From positions 1,922,001 to 1,986,000 of the forward strand of contig NZ_JACHND010000001.1 in the NCBI RefSeq assembly GCF_014205275.1: a DNA stretch of 64,000 nt, written 5' to 3'. The position numbers and the translations under genes are program-made. Source of the stretch: Sphaerisporangium siamense (GTDB lineage Bacteria; Actinomycetota; Actinomycetes; Streptosporangiales; Streptosporangiaceae). Each line of letters begins with the position of its first letter. Positions within the stretch are counted from its first letter, which is position 1. Positions 1 through 8,188 of this stretch are shown here, one piece after another. The notes beneath the pieces were generated by a model, which was not told the DNA's origin, did no database searches, and saw only the letters and a program-made list of their open reading frames with translations.

Positions 1-719
1 GGCGTGGAGAAGCCGAACCACTTGGCGCCGCCCACGGACGAGAAGTCGGCGAGGCCCATGAACCAGGAGATCACGGCCCCGAGCGCGAGGCCGAAGAGCA
101 CCGAGATGTTGCGGACGAACCCCTTGAACAGGCGGTTCACCAGCACGATGATCGCCACGACGGCGAACGCCAGCAGGATGTACCGCACGCTCGCGTAGGT
201 CGGCGCGGCCGGGTCGGAGCCGATGATCAGGTCGGCGCTCACCTTGATCAGCGAGAGCCCGATGATCGTGATCACGCAGCCGGTGACCAGGGTCGGGAAG
301 AACCGCAGCACCTTGGAGAACGGCCGGGCGATCAGTATCCCGAACACGCCGGCCGCGATCATCGAGCCGTACATGGTCGGCAGGCCGTACTCGGAGCCGA
401 TCAGGATCATCGGGGTGAGGAAGGTGAACGAGGCGCCCGCGACCACCGGCATCCGGATGCCGAAGAAGCGGGTCAGCCCGAGGCTCTGGATGATGGTCGC
501 GATTCCGGCCACCAGCAGGTCGGCGTTGACGATCAATGCGATGGTGTGCGTGTCGAGTTTCAGCACCGCGCCGAGCACGAGCGGAACGGCCACACAGCCC
601 GCGTACATGATCAGCATGTGTTGCAGGCCGAAGAAGAACAACTGGGGGATGGGCAGCACTTCGTCGACCGGGTGGCGACGGGAAGCCGCTGACTGGGGTG
701 CGCGGACGGTAGGTGACAC
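1..719 (-). CDS. NCS2-family nucleobase:cation symporter, N-terminal part (runs off the window)
   Basis: About 239 residues read leftward from a GTG at 719 and leave the window, so roughly half of a permease is present. The start is preceded by AGGAG about 6 nt away. The protein opens with the family hallmark PQLFFFGLQHMLIMYAG and continues through several hydrophobic segments, including MPVVAGASFTFLTPMILIG. This is typical of uracil/xanthine/urate permeases (NCS2), which carry nucleobases or related heterocycles across the inner membrane with a proton. It is transcribed divergently from the hydrolase genes to its right, behind a good -35/-10 pair at 906-934. That suggests it imports the substrate those enzymes open. 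Which base it carries cannot be told from this fragment. Confidence 0.9.
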   Translation of the reverse strand, partial: MSPTVRAPQSAASRRHPVDEVLPIPQLFFFGLQHMLIMYAGCVAVPLVLGAVLKLDTHTIALIVNADLLVAGIATIIQSLGLTRFFGIRMPVVAGASFTFLTPMILIGSEYGLPTMYGSMIAAGVFGILIARPFSKVLRFFPTLVTGCVITIIGLSLIKVSADLIIGSDPAAPTYASVRYILLAFAVVAIIVLVNRLFKGFVRNISVLFGLALGAVISWFMGLADFSSVGGAKWFGFST

Positions 720-905
720 GACGGTCTCCTGGGCACTGAGCGGAAACGCGCCCTGGTCCCTCCGGCGGCGTCGACGCGGGCCATGATCCGGAGCTATGGG
801 CGGACGTGTGTCGATTCCTGCGCGTGCAGGAATCCTCGCTGATCCGACGGTCGAGGTTGCCGTCGAGAGCCGTGAAAGAGGGGGATCCGGTACTGCGGTA
901 TATGG

Positions 906-934
906 AGATTAAGGGCGCCCTATATCACTGTCAA
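906..934 (-). promoter_or_regulatory. Promoter for the NCS2 permease (TTGACA-17-TAATCT)
   Basis: On the minus strand TTGACA (934-929) is followed by a 17-bp spacer and TAATCT (911-906), a near-consensus housekeeping promoter. Transcription would start near 899, giving a 5' leader of about 180 nt before the GTG at 719. Confidence 0.65.
907..926. promoter_or_regulatory. Palindromic operator candidate in the permease promoter spacer
   Basis: GATTAAGGGCGCCCTATATC has a perfect 10-bp core AGGGCGCCCT (912-921) and matching GAT/ATC outer arms. It fills the spacer and overlaps the -10 of the permease promoter. A regulator bound here would block that promoter. The locus' own GntR protein is the obvious candidate, by position only. 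Confidence 0.4.
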
Positions 935-938
935 CGGC

Positions 939-967
939 TTGTTTCCCTGCCGTTCGCTGCTTAGGAT
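939..967 (+). promoter_or_regulatory. Candidate promoter for the rightward catabolic genes (TTGTTT-17-TAGGAT)
   Basis: TTGTTT (939-944), 17 bp, TAGGAT (962-967) lies back to back with the permease promoter, the two -35 boxes being 4 bp apart. The start would fall near 974, inside or next to the GTATACCG repeat, about 60 nt before the GTG at 1034. Confidence 0.4.
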
Positions 968-1033
968 CCTGTATACCGTATCCCCGCTGACCCACCGTCA
1001 GACACCCATTCCCCCTCACCGAGCGGAGGCATC

Positions 1034-1780
1034 GTGCGGCCGACCGCGCGGCGGATAGGCATGATCACCCCGTCGTCCAACACCGTTGTGGAGCCCGTGA
1101 CCGGAGCACTGCTGGACACCCGGCAGGACGTCTCGGTCCACTTCACGCGGCTCCGGGTGACGAGCATCAGCCTCGATCCCGCCGACACCCGCCAGTTCGG
1201 GCAGGACTCCTTCGTCGAGGCGTCCCGGCTCCTCGGTGACGCCCGCGTCGACGTCGTCGCCTGGAACGGCACCTCGGGCTCGTGGCTCGGTCCCGACCGG
1301 GACGAGCGCCTGTGCCGTGCCATGGCGCGGGCCGCGGGCACGCCCGCGACGACCTCGACGCTGGCCATCCTCACGGCGCTGCGCACCCGGGCGGTCCGGC
1401 GCCTCGGCCTGCTCACGCCGTACACGCCGGACGTCGGCGCGGCCATCGCCGCGCACTACGCCGGCCAGGGCTTCCCCGTCCACGTGGCGCGCCACTTCGG
1501 CCGTACCACCAACTACGACTTCGCGCTGATCACGGACGCGGAGCTCGACGACGCCTTCGGCGGGCTCGCCGCCGCCGGCTGCGACGCCGTCGCGGTGGTG
1601 TGCACCAACGTGCGTGCCGCGCACCTCGCCGCCGGATGGGAGAGCCGGACCGGCGTCCTGGTGGTCGACAGCGTCGCGGCGACGCTGTGGCACGCCCTCG
1701 GACTGGCCGGGGACACGACACCGATCACCGGGTACGGCGGGCTGCTCGCCCGCCCGCCCGCGGCCCTCACGCAGAGATGA
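1034..1780 (+). CDS. Asp/Glu/hydantoin racemase superfamily enzyme (maleate isomerase/arylmalonate decarboxylase-like)
   Basis: The 248-residue protein opens with [14 protein letters not shown], the N-terminal signature of maleate cis-trans isomerase and arylmalonate decarboxylase relatives. It has the two-lobed layout of the Asp/Glu racemase superfamily, whose members use one or two Cys residues for proton transfer or C-C/C-N chemistry. A Cys occurs in [12 protein letters not shown] near residue 195. A GGAG lies upstream of the GTG start. It is the first gene of the rightward set and overlaps or abuts the deacetylase-fold gene. In a ring-cleavage locus, candidate roles are racemase of a hydantoin-like intermediate, isomerase of a maleamate/maleate-type product, or decarboxylase. 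The sequence does not decide among them. Confidence 0.75.
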   Translation: MRPTARRIGMITPSSNTVVEPVTGALLDTRQDVSVHFTRLRVTSISLDPADTRQFGQDSFVEASRLLGDARVDVVAWNGTSGSWLGPDRDERLCRAMARAAGTPATTSTLAILTALRTRAVRRLGLLTPYTPDVGAAIAAHYAGQGFPVHVARHFGRTTNYDFALITDAELDDAFGGLAAAGCDAVAVVCTNVRAAHLAAGWESRTGVLVVDSVAATLWHALGLAGDTTPITGYGGLLARPPAALTQR

Positions 1781-1788
1781 GAAACCCC

Positions 1789-2736
1789 ATGGCCAAGGAC
1801 ATAAAGATCCTCATCGGCGTGGACGTCGACGCCGTCGCCGGCTGGCTCGGCTCCTACGGCGGCGAGGACTCGCCCAACGACATCCAGCGGGGCGTGTTCG
1901 CCGGCGAGGTGGGCACCCCGCGCCTGCTCCAGCTCTTCGAGCGGTACGGCCTGCGCAGCACCTGGTTCATCCCGGGCCACTCCATCGAGACCTTCCCCGC
2001 CGAGATGGCGGCCGTCGCCGAGAAGGGGCACGAGATCGGGGCGCACGGCTACTCCCACGAGAACCCCATCGACATGTCCCGGGAGCAGGAACGCGACGTG
2101 CTGGGCCGCTGCGTCGAGCTGATCCGGCGGCTGTGGGGACGCCCGCCACGCGGCTACGTCGCCCCCTGGTGGGAGATGAGCCGCAATACCACCGACCTCC
2201 TCAAGGAGTACGGCTTCTCCTACGGCCACTCGCAGAACTACAACGACTTCCACCCCTTCTACGCCCGCGTGGGCGACGAATGGACGAAGATCGACTACAG
2301 CCGCCGCGCCGACGACTGGATGAAACCCCTCCGGCACGGCGACGAGGTGGACCTCGTGGAGTTCTGCGGCAACTGGTACGTCGACGACCTGCCGCCGATG
2401 ATGTTCGTCAAGAAGTCCCCCAACAGCCACGGCTTCGTCAGCCCCCGCGACGTCGAACAGCTCTGGCGCGACCAGTTCGACTGGGTCTACCGCGAACTCG
2501 ACTACGCGGTGTTCCCCATGACGCTGCACCCCGACGTGTCCGGGCGGCCGCAGGTGTTGCTGATGCTGGAACGGCTCTTCGAGAGCTGGCTCGACCTGCC
2601 CGGCGTCGAGTTCACCACCTTCGACGCGGCGGCCGACGACTTCCGGCGGCGCTATCCTTTCGAGGGCGCCGAGCGGCCGGCGCCGGTCGGGAGCGGTCCT
2701 GGACCGAGGCGGACCACCGGGGAGACGGCCCTGTGA
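1789..2736 (+). CDS. Polysaccharide-deacetylase-fold hydrolase, HpPgdA/cyclic-imidase/PuuE type
   Basis: 315 residues closely resembling, as I recall it, Helicobacter HP0310 (PgdA): [20 protein letters not shown] near the N-terminus, the metal-site stretch [13 protein letters not shown], then GYVAPWWE and [11 protein letters not shown]. This branch of the NodB fold also contains PuuE-type allantoinases and bacterial cyclic imide hydrolases, so amide-ring opening is as plausible as sugar deacetylation. No signal peptide is present, which fits a cytoplasmic small-molecule enzyme. I chose ATG 1789 because MAKDIK aligns with homolog N-termini; ATG 1777, overlapping the upstream stop as ATGA, is the alternative. 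The C-terminal tail after residue ~295 is extra and proline-rich. Neighbours (permease, amidase, AllG-like protein) favour a ring-opening role. Confidence 0.8.
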   Translation: MAKDIKILIGVDVDAVAGWLGSYGGEDSPNDIQRGVFAGEVGTPRLLQLFERYGLRSTWFIPGHSIETFPAEMAAVAEKGHEIGAHGYSHENPIDMSREQERDVLGRCVELIRRLWGRPPRGYVAPWWEMSRNTTDLLKEYGFSYGHSQNYNDFHPFYARVGDEWTKIDYSRRADDWMKPLRHGDEVDLVEFCGNWYVDDLPPMMFVKKSPNSHGFVSPRDVEQLWRDQFDWVYRELDYAVFPMTLHPDVSGRPQVLLMLERLFESWLDLPGVEFTTFDAAADDFRRRYPFEGAERPAPVGSGPGPRRTTGETAL

Positions 2737-3425
2737 GCAGGCAGGCTGACGCGCCGAGTTTCGACATCGACGCCGACTACAAGCCCCTCAGGGACCGGGT
2801 CCGCGACGAGCTGCGCCAGCGCATCATCGACGACGTGTACCCGGCCGGCACACGGCTCGTCGAGACCGAGCTCGCGGCCCAGCTCGGGGTCTCGCGGCTG
2901 CCGGTGCGCGAGGCGATCCGGGCGCTGGAGACCGAGGGGTTCGTCAGGACGATCCCCCGCCGGGGCGCGGTCGTGGTGGAACTGTCCGCCGAGGACGTCG
3001 AGGAGCTGTTCGACGTGCGGGAGGCGCTGGAGGTCCTGGCCAGCCAGCAGGCGGCGACCCGGGCCACCAAGGCCGAGCTGCGGCGCGTCCGCGGCATCCT
3101 CGACCGTGGCCGCAAGGCGCTCGACGCCGGGGACCGCATCGCCCTCGGCAAGGCCAACGAGGCCTTCCACGACGAGATCCTGAAGCTGTCCCACAACACC
3201 CTGCTCCAGGCCGTGCTGGAACCGCTGCAGGGGCGGCTCCACTGGCTGCTGCGCCAGACCGGCGACCCGTACGACCTGTTCGAGGAGCACGCCGCGTGGT
3301 TCGAGGCGATCGCCTCGGGCGCGGCCGACCTCGCCGCCGAGCGTGCCCGCAGGCATGCCCGGCTGAACCGCGAGATCGTGCGGAACCTCCTGGCCGAGCG
3401 GCAGCACCGCGCCCCTTCCGCCTAG
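2733..3425 (+). CDS. GntR-family (FadR/FCD subfamily) transcriptional regulator
   Basis: 230 residues: an N-terminal winged helix (about 15-80, with [20 protein letters not shown] as the recognition region) and a C-terminal all-helical FCD ligand domain. The FCD domain has the expected acidic and His positions ([25 protein letters not shown]). The GTG start overlaps the preceding TGA (GTGA) and follows GGGGAG. FCD regulators usually bind small carboxylates or pathway intermediates and sit beside the genes they control. The palindromes at 896-978 are candidate targets, by position only. Confidence 0.88.
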   Translation: MSRQADAPSFDIDADYKPLRDRVRDELRQRIIDDVYPAGTRLVETELAAQLGVSRLPVREAIRALETEGFVRTIPRRGAVVVELSAEDVEELFDVREALEVLASQQAATRATKAELRRVRGILDRGRKALDAGDRIALGKANEAFHDEILKLSHNTLLQAVLEPLQGRLHWLLRQTGDPYDLFEEHAAWFEAIASGAADLAAERARRHARLNREIVRNLLAERQHRAPSA

Positions 3426-3543
3426 CGGACACCCAGGCGTCCGCGCCTCGCCCTCTCCCACGGCGGACGGGTCGTTCCCGCCGTGTCCCCACCCACCGTC
3501 ATCTCGCGCTGCCGCGCTGCCCTTTTCCCCCGGGAGCTCCACC

Positions 3544-4809
3544 ATGTCCGACGCCACGCAGCAGACCCTCGACGCCCTCGACGGCACCGCCGTCCATCTG
3601 CGCCACGTCCGCAAGGCGCGCGACGCCACCGACCAGGTCGGGCCGCGGCGCTTCCTGCACGCCGGGCCGCCGATCGAGCTCGCCGCCGTCCCCGGGCCCA
3701 TGCGGGGCGCCATCATCGCGGGCCTGCTGCTGGAACGCGAGGCCGCCTCCGCCGCCGAGGCCGAGGCGATCATCGACCGCGGCGAGGTGAGCATCAGCCC
3801 GTGTCACGACGCCGGCGCGGTCGGGGCGATGGCCGGGATCATCACGCCGGACACCCCCGTCGTGGTCGCCGAGACCCCCGGCGGCATCCGGACGTTCTCC
3901 CCGCTCAACGAGGGCATCGGCGGCGCCATGCGCTACGGGTCGTACGACGAGGTGACGCTGGCCCGGCTGCGGTGGCTCGGTGACGTGCTCGCCCCGGCCC
4001 TCGACGAGGCCGTGCGGCGCTCCGACCCCCTCGACCTGCCGGCCCTGGTGGCCGAGGGGCTGCGGCGGGGCGACGACTGCCACAACCGGCTGGTCGCGAC
4101 CACCGCGGCCCTGCTCGCCGCGCTCATCCCAGGCCTGCTGCGCAGCCGCTTCGACCGCGAGGACATCGCGAAGGTGGTCGCGTTCATCGCCGGAAACGGG
4201 CACTTCGCCCTGCCCTTCGCGATCTCGGCCGCCAAGGCGGTCACGCTCGCGGCGAGCGGTGTCCCCGGTAGCCCGGTCGTCACGGCCATGGCGAGCAACG
4301 GGCGGGAGTTCGGCATCCGCGTCAGCGGGCTCGGCGACCGCTGGTTCACCGTGCCCGCGCCGGTCGGCGACCCGGTCCTGGTGGAGGGGGCCACCCTCGA
4401 CGACGTCACGCCGACCATGGGCGACTCGATGATCGCGGAGACGGCCGGCTTCGGCGCCTTCGCGATGACCGCGGCGCCCGCGATCATGTCCTTCGTCGGC
4501 GGCGACGCGGCGCGGGCCCACGAGATCACCCGGCGCATGCGGACCGTCTGCGCCGGGACCAGCGAACGCTTCCTCATCCCCGGCGAGGACTTCCGCGGCA
4601 CGCCGCTCGGCATCGACGTGCACAAGGTGCGCGCCACCGGCGTCGAACCCGTCATCAACAACGGCCTCGCGCACCGCGAGCCGGGACGCGGCCGGGTCGG
4701 CGCGGGGATCACCCCGATCCCGGTGGAGCCGTTCGCCGCGGCCAGCAGGGCGCTGGAGGAAGAAGGCCACGCCGGACGGGCCGCCGCCACCGAGGGGGCG
4801 CACGCGTGA
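3544..4809 (+). CDS. DUF1116 protein, AllG/YlbE-like (oxamate carbamoyltransferase subunit family)
   Basis: 421 residues matching E. coli YlbE (AllG) along its length as I recall it: LHAGPPIE, GPMRGAIIAGLLLE, ISPCHDAGAVGAMAGI, LNEGIGGAMRYGSYDE, FGIRVSGLGDRWFTVP, MGDSMIAETAGFGAFAM and a final GLAHREPGRGRVGAG. AllG is one of the AllFGH proteins that form oxamate carbamoyltransferase at the end of E. coli allantoin catabolism. No AllF/FdrA or AllH gene is in the window, although sequence beyond the permease is unseen. The ATG follows GGGAG. A 118-bp gap separates it from gntR, and its stop overlaps the amidase start. A carbamoyl- or ureido-intermediate role is likely. Whether it is oxamate here is open. 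Confidence 0.8.
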   Translation: MSDATQQTLDALDGTAVHLRHVRKARDATDQVGPRRFLHAGPPIELAAVPGPMRGAIIAGLLLEREAASAAEAEAIIDRGEVSISPCHDAGAVGAMAGIITPDTPVVVAETPGGIRTFSPLNEGIGGAMRYGSYDEVTLARLRWLGDVLAPALDEAVRRSDPLDLPALVAEGLRRGDDCHNRLVATTAALLAALIPGLLRSRFDREDIAKVVAFIAGNGHFALPFAISAAKAVTLAASGVPGSPVVTAMASNGREFGIRVSGLGDRWFTVPAPVGDPVLVEGATLDDVTPTMGDSMIAETAGFGAFAMTAAPAIMSFVGGDAARAHEITRRMRTVCAGTSERFLIPGEDFRGTPLGIDVHKVRATGVEPVINNGLAHREPGRGRVGAGITPIPVEPFAAASRALEEEGHAGRAAATEGAHA

Positions 4810-6368
4810 GCGGCACCGGCATCCCCGCCTTCACGCCCGCCGATCTCGCCGCCGTCGCCGCCCGGTGGGGACTCGACCCCGACCTGGTGGGCCGGCTCGG
4901 CCCCGCGCTGGACCGGATGCGGGACGCCTACGGCCGCGTGCGCGACCTGGCGACCGAGGGGCGCGCCCCCGAGCCCCCGCCCGTCGCGGTCACCCGCGTC
5001 CCGCGCGGCCCGGACAATCCCTACGGAGCCTGGCTCTACCGGGTGGACGACCCCGGGCGGCACGGAACCGGGCCGCTCGCCGGGCGGACGGTGACCGTCA
5101 AGGAGTCGATCGCGGTGCGCGGCGTGCCGATGACCCTGGGCAGCCGCCTCATGGCCGATTTCGTCCCCGGGTCCGACGCGGCGGTCGTCGGCCGGCTGCG
5201 GGACGCCGGCGCCGTCATCGCCGGCACGTCGGTCTGCGAGGACCTGTGCTACTCCGGGTCCAGCTTCACCAGCGCGCACGGCCCCGTCGGCAATCCCTGG
5301 GACCCGCGCCGCGCGGCCGGAGGGTCCTCCAGCGGGGCCGCGGTCCTGGTGGCCACCGGGCAGGCCGACTACGGCATCGGCACCGACCACGGCGGCTCGG
5401 TCCGCAACCCCGCCGCCTGGTGCGGCGTCTTCGGCCTCAAACCGACGTACGGCATCGTCGGGTACGACGGCGCGATGCCCACCGAGCGCACGCTGGACCA
5501 CATCGGCGTGCTCACCCGCGCCGCCGCCGACCTCGTCCCCTTCCTGGAGGCCGCCGCCACGCCCCCCACGGCGCGCGATTCGCACGCCGACGGGTACGCC
5601 CGCGCGGTCACCGGGCTGCGCGCCGGCGTCCTCGCCGAGGGATTCGGCTGGCCGGACCGCTCCGACCCGCGCGTGGACGGCGTGGTCCGCGAGTCGGCGT
5701 GGGCGCTGGAACGGCTGGGGCTGACCGTGTCCGAGGTGTCGGTGCCGCTGCACCGGCACGGGAGGGACGTCCACCTGCCCATCTCGATCGAGGGCGGCCT
5801 CACCACCGTCTTCGAGTCCCGTCTCCAGGGCAACAACCACTTCGGGCCCTACCACCCGAACTTCGGGGAGACCTTCGGCCGGGCGCTCGCCCGCAGCCCC
5901 GAGGACATCCCGGTCGGCGGGGTGCTGGCGCTCGTCGGCGCCACGCTGCTGCGCGACGCCACCCACGGCAAGGTCATGGCGTACGCGCAGCAGGTGCGGG
6001 CGCGGCTGCGCGACCAGGTGGACCACGCGTTGCGCGCGGTGGACCTGCTCGTCCTGCCTGCCGTCCCGATGCCGCCGCACCCGCTCCCGGCCGACCCGCG
6101 CGCGGCGGTCATCGACACCGACCTCCCCTTCGAGATGCACGACAACAACTGCGTGTTCAACCTCACCGGGCACCCCGCGCTCAGCGTTCCCTGCGGGTTC
6201 GTGGACGGGCTGCCGGTCGGCATGCTCCTGGTCGGACGGCCCGGCACGGACGCGCGCCTGGCCCGTGTCGCGGCCGAGTTCGAGGAGCGCGTCTTCCGCT
6301 GCCCGCCACCACCGCACGACCTGCCCGAGGCGCAGGACGAACTTCCCGTCGCGAGGAGCGGACGATGA
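4806..6368 (+). CDS. Amidase-signature family amidohydrolase
   Basis: 520 residues with the complete amidase signature: catalytic Lys in TVTVKESIAVRGVPMT, and the Gly/Ser-rich stretch RAAGGSSSGAAVLVATGQAD supplying the cis-Ser and nucleophilic Ser. The oxyanion region TDHGGSVRNPAAWCGVFGLK follows. Cytoplasmic; hydrolyses a C-N amide bond. The GTG start overlaps the upstream TGA, and the stop overlaps the next ATG, so it is tightly coupled to the AllG-like and DUF2237 genes. In related loci such amidases act on ureido acids, allophanate-like compounds or half-amides. GatA is unlikely because no gatB/gatC are adjacent. Confidence 0.88.
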   Translation: MSGTGIPAFTPADLAAVAARWGLDPDLVGRLGPALDRMRDAYGRVRDLATEGRAPEPPPVAVTRVPRGPDNPYGAWLYRVDDPGRHGTGPLAGRTVTVKESIAVRGVPMTLGSRLMADFVPGSDAAVVGRLRDAGAVIAGTSVCEDLCYSGSSFTSAHGPVGNPWDPRRAAGGSSSGAAVLVATGQADYGIGTDHGGSVRNPAAWCGVFGLKPTYGIVGYDGAMPTERTLDHIGVLTRAAADLVPFLEAAATPPTARDSHADGYARAVTGLRAGVLAEGFGWPDRSDPRVDGVVRESAWALERLGLTVSEVSVPLHRHGRDVHLPISIEGGLTTVFESRLQGNNHFGPYHPNFGETFGRALARSPEDIPVGGVLALVGATLLRDATHGKVMAYAQQVRARLRDQVDHALRAVDLLVLPAVPMPPHPLPADPRAAVIDTDLPFEMHDNNCVFNLTGHPALSVPCGFVDGLPVGMLLVGRPGTDARLARVAAEFEERVFRCPPPPHDLPEAQDELPVARSGR

Positions 6369-6760
6369 CCGCGCTGAACGTCTTCGGCGAGCCGCTCCGG
6401 CCGTGCGGCTTCGACCCGATCACCGGATACCGCCGGGACGGCTATTGCCACACCGGCCCGGACAACCCCAAAGGGCACACGGTCTGCGCGATCGTCGACG
6501 AAGGCTTCATCGCCTTCCAGACCACGGTGGACAACGACATCGCGACGCCCCGGCCCGACCTCGCCTTCCCCGGGCTCAAGCCCGGCGACCACTGGTGCGT
6601 CATCGCGTCGAAGTGGTACGAGGCGTACCTGGCGGGCCGCGCCTGCCCGGTGAACCTCGCGGCGACCGACATCCGGGCGCTGGAGGTGATCCCGCGCGAG
6701 GCGCTGATGGAGTACGGGGTGGACCTGCGGGCGGGCGACGGCGGGGACACCGCGCGGTGA
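6365..6760 (+). CDS. DUF2237 family protein of unknown function
   Basis: 131 residues carrying the family pattern almost throughout: NVFGEPLRPCGFDPITGYRR, DGYCHTGPDNPKGHTVCAIV, FPGLKPGDHWCVIASKWYEA and a conserved ALEVIP near the end. The conserved Cys/His/Asp positions hint at a metal site or catalysis, but no function is established that I know of. It begins with ATGA overlap on the amidase and ends in a GTGA overlap on the MFS gene. This makes it an integral part of the operon rather than a passenger. Confidence 0.8.
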   Translation: MTALNVFGEPLRPCGFDPITGYRRDGYCHTGPDNPKGHTVCAIVDEGFIAFQTTVDNDIATPRPDLAFPGLKPGDHWCVIASKWYEAYLAGRACPVNLAATDIRALEVIPREALMEYGVDLRAGDGGDTAR

Positions 6761-8028
6761 GCCGCTGGGACGCGCTGCGCGCCTACTCGGCCCTGCCCGC
6801 CACCACCGGTCCCTGGTTCCTCGCGGTCACGCTGGTCGGCCGCGTTCCCGCGAGCATGGGGCAGCTCGGCGCGCTGCTGCTGGTCAGCGGGGCCACGGGC
6901 TCCCTGGCGCTCGGCGGCGCCACGGCCTCGGCCTTCGCCGTGGGGCAGGCGGCCGGCGGGCCGCTCGTCGGGCGGGCGGCGGACCGCTATGGGCACCGGC
7001 CGGCCGGGCTGGCCGCGGCGCTGCTGCACACGGCGGCCCTCGTCCTGCTGGTGGTGTGCGTCGCGCGGGACGCGCCCACGGGGGCGGCGCTGCTGTCGTC
7101 CGCGGTCGCGGGCTTCTCGGTGCCGCAGGTCGGCCCGCTGTCCCGGGCCCGCTGGACCGCGCTGGCCCACCACGGACGGCTGCCCATGGCGCGTTTCCCG
7201 GCGGCGATGAGCTTCGAGGGGACCGGGGACGAGTTCGCGTTCGTTCTCGGTCCCGCGCTGGTCGGCGTCATCGCGTCGGCGACCTCGCCTCCGGTGGCGG
7301 TGCTCGTGGCCGCCGGGCTCACGGTCACGACGTGCGTGGCGTTCGCCCTGCATCCCACGGCCGCCGCGGTCGCCCGGGGCCGGGGCAGGGACGCGGGCGC
7401 CGCGGCCCCGGTGCTGCGCGTCCCGGTGTTCCTGCTCGCCGCCGGGCTGACCGGCCTCGGGTGCTACTTCGGCGCGGTGCAGGCCGGCGTCACCTGGCGC
7501 GCGGTCGACGCCGGCGCCGACGGGGCGGCCGGGCTGATCTACGCGGTGCTCGGGCTGAGCAGCGCCCTCGCCGGCGTGCTCGTGCCGATGCTGCCCGCGT
7601 CCTTCCCGCTCGCCCGCCGGCTCCAGGCGGGTTTCGTGCTGCTCGCCGTCCTCACCCTGCCTCTCGCGATCGTCGGCGGGTTGCAGGCCGGCGGGCTGTG
7701 GCCGCTCGGCCTGCTGATCGTGCTGCCCGGCGTCACGATCGCGCCGATCCTCGTCACCGCCTACACCCAGGCGGAGATGACGGTGCCCGTGGCGAGGATC
7801 TCGTGGGTCATGACGCTGCTCACCTCCGCCGTCGTCGTCGGCTACGCGATCGGCGCCCTGCTGTCCGGCACGCTCGCCGACCGGTACGGCCCCCTCGCGG
7901 CCTTCCTGATCGCGCTCGGCGCGGCCGGCGTGGGCATCACGGCCAGCGGCCTCGGGCGGCGCCGGCTGGCGGCACTACGCCCTAACGGAATGGCGCCCCA
8001 CGAACGGAATCCTGCGGAAATTTCCTGA
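6757..8028 (+). CDS. Major facilitator superfamily transporter
   Basis: 423 residues with about twelve hydrophobic segments and the MFS loop 2-3 motif GRAADRYGHRPAG, echoed by GTLADRYGPLAAF in the second half. The GTG start overlaps the DUF2237 stop. As last gene of the unit it may export a product or import a second substrate, complementing the NCS2 permease at the other end. No substrate can be read from the sequence. Confidence 0.85.
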   Translation: MSRWDALRAYSALPATTGPWFLAVTLVGRVPASMGQLGALLLVSGATGSLALGGATASAFAVGQAAGGPLVGRAADRYGHRPAGLAAALLHTAALVLLVVCVARDAPTGAALLSSAVAGFSVPQVGPLSRARWTALAHHGRLPMARFPAAMSFEGTGDEFAFVLGPALVGVIASATSPPVAVLVAAGLTVTTCVAFALHPTAAAVARGRGRDAGAAAPVLRVPVFLLAAGLTGLGCYFGAVQAGVTWRAVDAGADGAAGLIYAVLGLSSALAGVLVPMLPASFPLARRLQAGFVLLAVLTLPLAIVGGLQAGGLWPLGLLIVLPGVTIAPILVTAYTQAEMTVPVARISWVMTLLTSAVVVGYAIGALLSGTLADRYGPLAAFLIALGAAGVGITASGLGRRRLAALRPNGMAPHERNPAEIS

Positions 8029-8188
8029 TCTTTCGTGATAGGACGGCCCAAGGGAAATTCGGTTCGGCCGGGCGCTTCGCGGTGGCACGCCCGTGGTGGC
8101 CGCTTGTCGCGCCGCCGGTCACGGGGCCGTCGACGGGGATGTTCCGACGGGTGTCGCACGGGGGCCGGCCGACGACGATTGGAGCACT

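Larger units (their letters stand above)
896..978. repeat. Inverted pair CGGTATAT / GTATACCG flanking the divergent promoters
   Basis: CGGTATAT at 896-903 and its near-inverse GTATACCG at 971-978 lie 75 bp apart centre to centre, about seven helical turns. They flank both divergent promoters. Such spacing would suit two dimers of one regulator. Confidence 0.3.

Noticed and set aside
3425-3444. GCGGAC/GTCCGC inverted repeat after the gntR stop as a terminator
   Set aside because: Only 6-bp arms with an 8-nt loop and no supporting context. The downstream genes look co-directional and may be read through.
3544-4809. Barbiturase/cyanuric acid amidohydrolase
   Set aside because: Considered because of the ring-catabolism context, but the motifs follow YlbE/AllG (DUF1116) throughout, not the three-repeat AtzD/barbiturase fold.
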